Positions 24,759 through 29,527 of a stretch of 29,527 nucleotides of DNA are shown piece by piece (position 1 is the first letter of the stretch; every line of letters begins with the position of its first letter). The stretch comes from Fodinibacter sp038258215 (GTDB taxonomy: Bacteria; Actinomycetota; Actinomycetes; Actinomycetales; Dermatophilaceae), in NCBI GenBank assembly GCA_038258215.1, contig JBBSQC010000045.1, positions 1 to 29,527 on the forward strand, given 5' to 3'. The translations under genes and the position numbers were made by a program. The notes under the pieces were generated by a model, which was given only the letters and a program-made list of their open reading frames with translations, was not told the DNA's origin and did no database searches.

Positions 24759-25715
24759 ATGGCGATCGGGGCAACGCTGGAGCTGCGGTATCTCGTTGCG
24801 CTCGCCGCTGTTGCCCGCGAGAGCTCGTTCTCCCGGGCGGCTGAGACGCTGGGTTACACCCAGTCCGCGGTCAGTCAGCAGATCAGCAGGCTGGAGCACC
24901 TCGTCGGCCACACGCTCGTCGAGCGCCGTGGTGGCACCAACCCCATCAGCCTCACGTTCGCCGGTCGCGTGCTGCTCGTGCACGCCGACGCCATCGTCGC
25001 CCAGCTCGGAAGTGCCCGGGCGGACCTCGCGGCGCTGACCGAGGGGTCAGCGGGGACGCTGCGCATCGGTTGCTACCAGAGCGTCGGGGTTCGCATCCTT
25101 CCCCGCGTCCTCAGTCGGTTCCGCTCGGGTTGGCCGGGCGTGACGGTCGAGCTCACAGAAGCAGAGGACGACGGCGACCTGCTCGCTCAGGTCGAGGCCG
25201 GTGAGCTGGACCTCACGTTCGTCGCGTACCCCATGACGTCCGGGCCGTTCGGCCACCTCGAACTGATGGAGGACCCGTACGTCGTCGTGGTCCGGGAGGA
25301 CAGCGCGCTGGGAGCGAGCGCGGGGCCGGTGCACCTGCGGGACCTCGAAGACCTTCCCCTCGTCACGTATGCGCAGATGCGCGAGGTCCATTCGATCGAG
25401 AACCGCCTCGGGCGCCCCGAGCTCACCGAGCAGATCGTGTTCCGCTCGAACGACAACGGCACCATCCTCGGGCTGGCCGCCGAAGGCGTCGGAGCCGCTG
25501 TCATCTCATGGCTGTCGGTCGACCCCTTCCGCTCGGGAGTCCGCACCCGAGCGCTCACCGGTGTGAGCCCACGGATCGTCGGCATCGCGTGGCACCGTGA
25601 CCGCTACCGTGTCCCCGCGGCTGACGCGTTCGTGAGGCTGGCCCAACAGGAGGCCCTGTCGGAGCATCGCCTTGCGGTGGACGCCCTCGGCGAGGTGGCC
25701 GGTCCGGCGCGGTGA
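24759..25715 (+). CDS. LysR family transcriptional regulator
   Basis: This 318-residue LysR-type regulator has an N-terminal winged helix-turn-helix (about 6-65: LRYLVALAAVARESSFSRAA, ETLGYTQSAVSQQISRLEHL) and a C-terminal periplasmic-binding-like effector domain (about 95-300: GTLRIGCYQSVGVRILPRVL, ELDLTFVAYP, the hinge LVTYAQMREVH, and GLAAEGVGAAVISWL). It is divergently transcribed from the 2OG oxygenase, the classical layout for a LysR protein and its target. ATG 24759 begins the conserved helix and has a -10 six bases upstream. The open frame extends far upstream only as antisense to the oxygenase. The inducer is unknown; the substrate of the oxygenase is the natural guess. Confidence 0.95.
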   Translation: MAIGATLELRYLVALAAVARESSFSRAAETLGYTQSAVSQQISRLEHLVGHTLVERRGGTNPISLTFAGRVLLVHADAIVAQLGSARADLAALTEGSAGTLRIGCYQSVGVRILPRVLSRFRSGWPGVTVELTEAEDDGDLLAQVEAGELDLTFVAYPMTSGPFGHLELMEDPYVVVVREDSALGASAGPVHLRDLEDLPLVTYAQMREVHSIENRLGRPELTEQIVFRSNDNGTILGLAAEGVGAAVISWLSVDPFRSGVRTRALTGVSPRIVGIAWHRDRYRVPAADAFVRLAQQEALSEHRLAVDALGEVAGPAR

Positions 25716-25867
25716 TCCGCCATCGACGACGGCGCCGCCGCTCACCTCACAGATGGGACCACGTGCCAGGTGAACGTCAGGTCGGCCCTCGTAGGCGGCG
25801 ACAGCTCTCTCCGCGCGCCGCCCATCAGGGTCCGGTGTCCCCAGTGGACGCATGACGCACCGAGCGG

Positions 25868-26578
25868 TCACCAGCGTGCCCAACAGGAGGCGACTGCGTC
25901 GTCGACCACGTGCAGGTGCTCGATCGGCACGCTGCAGAGTCCGGCCTCGACCCGCACCTGACACCGGACTGCGCCCACGAGCTCGACCTCGCCGACCATG
26001 TGCTGCCAGGATCCTGGCGCGGTGATCTCCACCAGGGCACCGAGTGTTGGCACGGCCCGGGTGGAGCGTTTTACCGTCTCGCGGGCCACGGTGGCCAGGG
26101 CAGCGGCATACCCGGGGGTCATCGGCGTCGGACGCCCCTTGAAGGTCCAGGTGAACAGGTGGTTGACGTCGAAGGTGCGAGAGCACCTGCCGCATGACAT
26201 GAGCCGCGTGGGAGCCCGATGGCGGGGCTTCTCGTGGCCTGCTGGACAACGGCCGACCCAGTCGCCGGGGACGCGAGGCGCATCGGCGGGGACGCACCGC
26301 TCCCCCGACGAGCCGATCTCGCGCGCCTTGGCCCTCCAGATCGCGTCGTGACCGTGCTCCGGCCCCACCAGGGCGTGCGCGATCTCGTGGAGGATCGTGT
26401 CGAGCACCTCCTCCTCGGTGTGCAGGGCGGTGAGGGGTGCGCTCAGGCCGATCTGGCGGGTGCTGGATCGGCAGACGCCGGCGCGGGTCTTGGCCCGGTC
26501 AGCGACGATGGACCAGCCCGCAAGATCGTGCTCACGCAGGAGGCGACGACCGATGGCAAGTGCTGTAGTCATCTCCAT
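25868..26578 (-). CDS. SprT-like zinc-dependent protein
   Basis: This 236-residue protein has a SprT-like domain: zincin motif HEIAH (64-68) with a third ligand, probably His77 (GHDAIW), preceded by ADRAKTRAGVCRSSTRQIGLS, the strand region typical of SprT/Spartan-like domains. A zinc ribbon follows (C111-x3-H115 and C129-x2-C132). The last 85 residues form a separate domain with LGALVEITAPGSWQHMVGEVELV, SH3- or KOW-like in pattern. In eukaryotes the fold processes DNA-protein crosslinks; the bacterial role is not settled. ATG 26578 has GGAGG five bases upstream, and a second ATG two codons on is possible. It is convergent with lysR across a 152-base gap in which I see no gene. Confidence 0.87.
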   Translation of the reverse strand: MEMTTALAIGRRLLREHDLAGWSIVADRAKTRAGVCRSSTRQIGLSAPLTALHTEEEVLDTILHEIAHALVGPEHGHDAIWRAKAREIGSSGERCVPADAPRVPGDWVGRCPAGHEKPRHRAPTRLMSCGRCSRTFDVNHLFTWTFKGRPTPMTPGYAAALATVARETVKRSTRAVPTLGALVEITAPGSWQHMVGEVELVGAVRCQVRVEAGLCSVPIEHLHVVDDAVASCWARW

Positions 26579-26609
26579 GAACGCCTCCTCGGGTGCGGCC
26601 CTTGGCACG

Positions 26610-26615
26610 AGATTA
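26610..26615 (-). promoter_or_regulatory. Possible -10 element for the SprT-like gene
   Basis: TAATCT on the minus strand lies within the dyad CGAG-N5-CTCG, about 32 bases before the ATG, leaving a short leader containing GGAGG. No -35 is recognisable. Confidence 0.35.
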
Positions 26616-26705
26616 GCTCGAGGCACCGACATCGGCCGGGAGCGTGGGCGCCGCGCCGCAAAGCTGTGGAGGGGCCACCGTGTGGGGACGCCCTGTGGAT
26701 GACTG

Positions 26706-26725
26706 GGCCCGCGCCAGTGCGGGCC
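26706..26725 (-). terminator. Terminator-like hairpin between the secreted-protein and SprT-like genes
   Basis: A perfect seven-base-pair stem GGCCCGC/GCGGGCC with a six-base loop lies about 65 bases beyond the secreted-protein stop and before the SprT-like promoter. There is no U-tract, as is usual for GC-rich actinobacterial terminators. The rest of this 212-base gap holds no gene; it contains TGTGGATGA at 26694-26702. Confidence 0.45.
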
Positions 26726-26790
26726 TGGACACTTCCGGGCGGCACGCCTGAGGACTTGACCGCACGCCTGGGGCCACGGCGCGGGATGGG

Positions 26791-27684
26791 TCAGTTCGTG
26801 TAGAGACGAGCCTTGGCCTCGCGAACCGTCAGCTCGGTAGGTGTGCCGGTGAGGTCGACCTCGCCGGGGATGTCGAACCACTCGCTGCCGCCCACGCGGA
26901 ACTGGCCGGTGTAGACGATGTCTGCGCGGACTGCGTGGGAGCCATGTTGCGTGTAGGTCGCGGTGATGTCGCCGGTCGGGTGCGGGCCACCCATCGACGT
27001 CGTCGGCCCCACGGTGCTCTCGCCGAGGTGGTAGGTGACGGACTTCAGGCGGGGGCGCACCTGGATCGTGTAGCCGAGCAGCGTGGCGGGGTCGGGGGTG
27101 TCGACCTCGTCGGGGCCGAAGCCCTTGTCGGGGAACTTCACCTCGAAGAACGTCGGGAGGTTCACGAGGGTGACGTCGCCCTCGGGCTGGATGTTCACAG
27201 TGGGCAGGGTGAAGTCGGTGTTGTGAAATGCGTCTTGGATCATGGCCATGGTCAGAGCCCGCGAGGCGCCCGGAACGTACTGGGGGAAACATGTTGCTCC
27301 ACGTCCCCGCCATTGACCATCGTCTCCAGCCACAGGCGTGCCGTCGAGCTCAACCTGACGACTGAAGATCGCCACTGCCGGCCCAAGTCCTTCGGGGTCT
27401 GCGTTGCCCTCACAGCGCAGAATGGCTGGGGTGCAAAAGACGTCTGCTCCTGGCTCTCCGGGACCTTTGCCGCAGTCTGCTGTGCTGGCAAACTCAACAA
27501 TCGGCCCTTTCTTGGGCGACTCAAGAACTTCCTTTGAGAGACCCTTTGTTCGCTGCTTGTTCAGAACAATACGAACACCACCCGGAGCAGTATCTCCCGC
27601 AGCGCCAGCAATCGCACTTTCGGCAAAAACGCTAGTCAGAAAGGCAGCAAGGGCAAGAATCAGCCAACGTCGAAGACTGTCCAT
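26791..27684 (-). CDS. Secreted protein of unknown function, PKD-like C-terminus
   Basis: This 297-residue protein starts MDSLRRWLILALAAFLTSVF, a basic-hydrophobic signal peptide ending near AESAIAGAAG, so it should be exported. The mature part has paired cysteines (DCGKG, VFCTP, LRCEG, ATCFPQ). Its C-terminal beta-rich segment (SVTYHLGESTVGPTTSMGG, PHPTGDITATYTQHGSHAVR, ADIVYTGQFRVGGSEWFDIPG) has the rhythm of a PKD-like domain; that likeness is inference. ATG 27684 follows GGGGGA; a TTG five codons upstream is less likely. The start lies inside the 3' end of the DUF6318 gene (25-base overlap), so the two are co-expressed. The N-terminal half is markedly GC-poor, the C-terminal half normal. 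Confidence 0.8.
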   Translation of the reverse strand: MDSLRRWLILALAAFLTSVFAESAIAGAAGDTAPGGVRIVLNKQRTKGLSKEVLESPKKGPIVEFASTADCGKGPGEPGADVFCTPAILRCEGNADPEGLGPAVAIFSRQVELDGTPVAGDDGQWRGRGATCFPQYVPGASRALTMAMIQDAFHNTDFTLPTVNIQPEGDVTLVNLPTFFEVKFPDKGFGPDEVDTPDPATLLGYTIQVRPRLKSVTYHLGESTVGPTTSMGGPHPTGDITATYTQHGSHAVRADIVYTGQFRVGGSEWFDIPGEVDLTGTPTELTVREAKARLYTN

Positions 27685-28265
27685 TGATCCCCCGTCCAAC
27701 TCAGAGCCACGGTTCTTTTGAACTCCTCCCTAGGGTCGTTCAGTACGATCTTCCCGGCGCCGTCTATGACGTTGGACTCGTTCTGCACCAGCGACGCATC
27801 GACGTATTGCTGACCGCTGGGAGAGTCTTTGGCTGTCGAAACCGAAACAATATCAATAGGTATTTCGCGATATCGCTGTCCATTCTTTTGGAGGTCGGTT
27901 GCGGTCTTTGCGAGGGCGTCGCAGGACTTGCACCCTCTGTCGCTGAGCCGCGCTATCAAGTCAGGGTTCGGTGCCATCCACGCCGCATTTACCTGCTCGA
28001 AGAAGTATCGAGCGAACGCTTCGGCGCCGGCGTCGGTCTTCTTTCGGGCCGCTTCCGGAATGTCGCTCGTGGCGGTCGGTGTGGGGCTGGCCGGACTGGT
28101 CGTCACCGAGGGCGTGGGTGACGCGCTGCTCGCAGACGCTGACGGCGACGGCGTTGGCCCGTCGTCCGAGTCACAGCCCACCGCGAGCAGCGCCAGGGCC
28201 ACCGCCCCTACGGCAACCAGGCGCGCGCCCGAGCGCGACGGCGTACCCGTCGTTCGCAATCCCAT
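27660..28265 (-). CDS. DUF6318 family lipoprotein
   Basis: This 201-residue lipoprotein has a signal peptide with hydrophobic core LVAVGAVALALLAVGC; the lipobox LAVGC supplies the lipidated cysteine at about residue 31. A Ser/Thr/Pro-rich linker of about 35 residues follows, then a compact NTF2-like domain (EAFARYFFEQVNAAWMAPNP, a CKSC pair, YREIPIDIVSVS, WTGDQWTVFDVG). This is the actinobacterial DUF6318 pattern; its function is unknown. ATG 28265 is chosen because GAAGGGAAG lies just upstream and the signal peptide begins there; a longer frame would disrupt it. The signal peptide and linker are GC-rich, the folded domain GC-poor. Confidence 0.85.
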   Translation of the reverse strand: MGLRTTGTPSRSGARLVAVGAVALALLAVGCDSDDGPTPSPSASASSASPTPSVTTSPASPTPTATSDIPEAARKKTDAGAEAFARYFFEQVNAAWMAPNPDLIARLSDRGCKSCDALAKTATDLQKNGQRYREIPIDIVSVSTAKDSPSGQQYVDASLVQNESNVIDGAGKIVLNDPREEFKRTVALSWTGDQWTVFDVG

Positions 28266-28278
28266 GCTTCCCTTCCCC

Positions 28279-28297
28279 GGCCGACGACCCGTCGGCC
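28279..28297 (-). promoter_or_regulatory. 5' leader hairpin next to the DUF6318 ribosome binding site
   Basis: A perfect seven-base-pair stem GGCCGAC/GTCGGCC with the five-base loop GGGTC (minus strand) ends directly before the GGGGAAGGGAAG ribosome-binding stretch. It could influence translation or mRNA stability. A possible -10 (TACCGT, 28311-28306) lies just upstream. Confidence 0.4.
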
Positions 28298-28338
28298 CGA
28301 GGAGAACGGTAACCAATACCCTCGATCTCGCCACTCAG

Positions 28339-28347
28339 TTATCCACA
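28339..28347 (+). other. Perfect DnaA-box consensus TTATCCACA
   Basis: TTATCCACA ends where the GGAGG ribosome binding site of the NmrA-like gene begins. A second perfect copy is at 15571-15579. No origin genes are nearby, so these are isolated sites. Confidence 0.5.
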
Positions 28348-28357
28348 GGAGGACCAC

Positions 28358-29203
28358 ATGACGGAACGTCCAGCACTCGGCGTGACCGGGTCCACCGGCG
28401 CACTGGGAGGCCTCGTAGCGCGCGACCTCGCGGCGCGCGGCATCCCGCAGCGGCTCATCGCCCGCTCCCCAGACCGTGCCCCGGTGCTCAACGGGGCGGT
28501 CGCGGTCCGAGCCGAGTACGGAGACGGCAACGCGGCCCGCGAGGCGCTCGAGGGCGTGACCACCCTCTTCATGGTCTCTGCGGCCGAGGCGCCCGATCGT
28601 CTGCAGCAGCACCGCACGTTCGTCGATGCTGCCGCGGACGCCGGGGTGGAGCACGTCGTCTACACCTCCTTCCTCGGCGCAGCTCCCGACTGCACGTTCA
28701 CCCTCGGGCGCGACCACTTCGCGACCGAGGAGCGCATCCGGGAGCGCGGGCTCACCTTCACCTTCCTCCGCGACAGCTTCTACCTCGACTTCCTCCCCGA
28801 CACGGTCGGTGACGACGGCGTCATCCGAGGCCCTGCTGGTGACGGACGGCTCGCCGCAGTGGCCCGCGCCGACGTCGCGCGGGTCGCCGTGGAAGTGCTC
28901 CGGGACCCCGGCCTGCACGCGGGCGCAACCTACGACCTCACCGGGCCGGAGGCCATCTCCCTCGGCGAGGTCGCCGACATCCTCACCACGACCTCCGGGC
29001 GACTCGTGACGTTCCACGACGAGACGATCGAGGAGGCGCGCCAGTCCAGAGCACCGTGGAACGCGCCGGACTGGCAGCTCGACGCCTGGGTGTCGACGTA
29101 CACCGCGATCCGCGCGGGGGAGGTCAGCGCGGTGACTGACCATGTGCAGCGCCTGACCAGGCGCGAGCCGCTCTCCCTCAGAGACTTCCTCATCCGGAGC
29201 TGA
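28358..29203 (+). CDS. NmrA/QorB-like NAD(P)-binding oxidoreductase
   Basis: This 281-residue atypical short-chain dehydrogenase fold has the nucleotide-binding motif TGSTGALGG (10-18) at the N-terminus and no Tyr-x3-Lys catalytic pair. That places it with NmrA-like and NAD(P)H:quinone oxidoreductase 2 (QorB-like) proteins, which act as redox sensors or quinone reductases. Family-like segments are FMVSAAEAPDRLQQHRTFVD, AGVEHVVYTSFLGA, LTFTFLRDSFYLDFLP and VARADVARVAVEVL. ATG 28358 has an excellent GGAGG five bases upstream, and TACCCT at 28317-28322 is a possible -10. It is divergent from the DUF6318 lipoprotein gene. Confidence 0.92.
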   Translation: MTERPALGVTGSTGALGGLVARDLAARGIPQRLIARSPDRAPVLNGAVAVRAEYGDGNAAREALEGVTTLFMVSAAEAPDRLQQHRTFVDAAADAGVEHVVYTSFLGAAPDCTFTLGRDHFATEERIRERGLTFTFLRDSFYLDFLPDTVGDDGVIRGPAGDGRLAAVARADVARVAVEVLRDPGLHAGATYDLTGPEAISLGEVADILTTTSGRLVTFHDETIEEARQSRAPWNAPDWQLDAWVSTYTAIRAGEVSAVTDHVQRLTRREPLSLRDFLIRS

Positions 29204-29226
29204 CCGCCTGTGCCCGGCCAGCCGTG

Positions 29227-29527
29227 TCAGGACGCGCGTTCGAGGGCTTCGATGATGTCTGGGGTGGAGGCGTCCTCGAGCCAAGACTCGGGCACGCCGG
29301 GATCCTCGGCGTGTTCGGTGAGCTGGTGTGCCGCCCACTCTCGTTCCCAAGCGTCCGCGCCGGGATCCTCCTCGGCGATCTGGCCGCCAACGGTGGTGAG
29401 GAGCTCTCGGAGGCGCCCGGGGGTCAGCGGTGGCGGGTCGTGCGCGGACCGTTCGCGGTGGAGTTCTTCGAGGTGTCGGTCGTAGCCGCCGACGGTGAGG
29501 TCCCACACGACGTATCGGCCGTGGTCA
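29227..29527 (-). CDS. Unknown protein, 5' end outside window
   Basis: The last hundred codons of a minus-strand gene whose reading frame remains open at the window edge (DHGRYVVWDLTVGGYDRHLEEL and onward), so the true start lies beyond 29527. The visible part is hydrophilic and acidic, with LTPGRLRELLTTVGGQIAEE and WEREWAAHQLTEHAEDPG, and ends TPDIIEALERAS. No signal peptide or membrane segment is visible. I do not recognise the family. It is convergent with the NmrA-like gene, 23 bases apart. Confidence 0.6.
   Translation of the reverse strand, partial: DHGRYVVWDLTVGGYDRHLEELHRERSAHDPPPLTPGRLRELLTTVGGQIAEEDPGADAWEREWAAHQLTEHAEDPGVPESWLEDASTPDIIEALERAS

Noticed and set aside
25716..25867. 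Possible small minus-strand gene starting at 25853 in the lysR-sprT gap
   Set aside because: No ribosome site, no stop before it runs antisense into lysR, and no recognisable protein pattern.
26579..27313. Upstream extension of the SprT-like frame
   Set aside because: The extra 245 codons lie out of frame inside the secreted-protein gene and the intergenic terminator region. The GGAGG-ATG at 26578 explains the start.

Overview
The window is high-GC DNA (roughly 70% by eye, third codon positions almost all G/C) from an actinobacterium. The markers are an HrdB-like primary sigma factor with a Lys/Thr/Ala-rich N-terminus, two SAM-IV riboswitches, an F420-type Ddn-like nitroreductase, DUF4192, DUF6318, PAC2 and EcsC proteins, and many genes that seem to be read from leaderless transcripts. 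The gene set suggests Micrococcales, perhaps Intrasporangiaceae; that family placement is inference. I see no rRNA, tRNA, insertion sequence, phage gene or CRISPR array. This is mostly chromosomal backbone with a few accessory genes. No gap between genes exceeds 300 bases.

Region by region: (1) 1-5870, all minus strand: sigA/hrdB (cut by the window start), a universal stress protein, metX under a SAM-IV riboswitch, then DUF4192, DUF1232 and EcsC proteins. (2) 5918-10122: a divergent family A DNA polymerase lacking the 5'-3' nuclease (+), a PAC2 protein (-), and a DUF1254/DUF1214 protein (+). (3) 10144-17571, all minus: the large helicase HrpA, a translationally coupled pair of WXG100-like and putative type VII-secreted proteins, an NTF2-like protein, and metY under a second SAM-IV riboswitch. 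(4) 17662-19192 (+): an aldo/keto reductase and a Ddn-like reductase, probably one operon. (5) 19178-23636: two overlapping membrane-protein genes (-), an alpha/beta hydrolase (+), rocD (-), another small membrane protein (-) and a patatin-like lipase (-). (6) 23802-25715: a 2-oxoglutarate/Fe(II) oxygenase resembling the BesD/HalD amino-acid halogenase/hydroxylase family, divergent from a LysR regulator. (7) 25868-29527: a SprT-like zinc protein, a secreted protein overlapping a DUF6318 lipoprotein (both crossed by a GC-poor segment), an NmrA-type NAD(P)-binding protein, and a 5'-truncated unknown gene.

Genes that work together: metX makes O-acetylhomoserine and metY converts it with sulfide to homocysteine. 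They lie about 13 kb apart on the same strand, and each has its own SAM-IV aptamer whose predicted transcription start falls at the aptamer's first bases. The oxygenase/LysR pair looks like a self-contained catabolic or biosynthetic switch. The strongest leads for something new are that pair, the orphan WXG100-like pair, the polymerase with altered active-site motifs, and the GC-poor mosaic block at 27481-28020.
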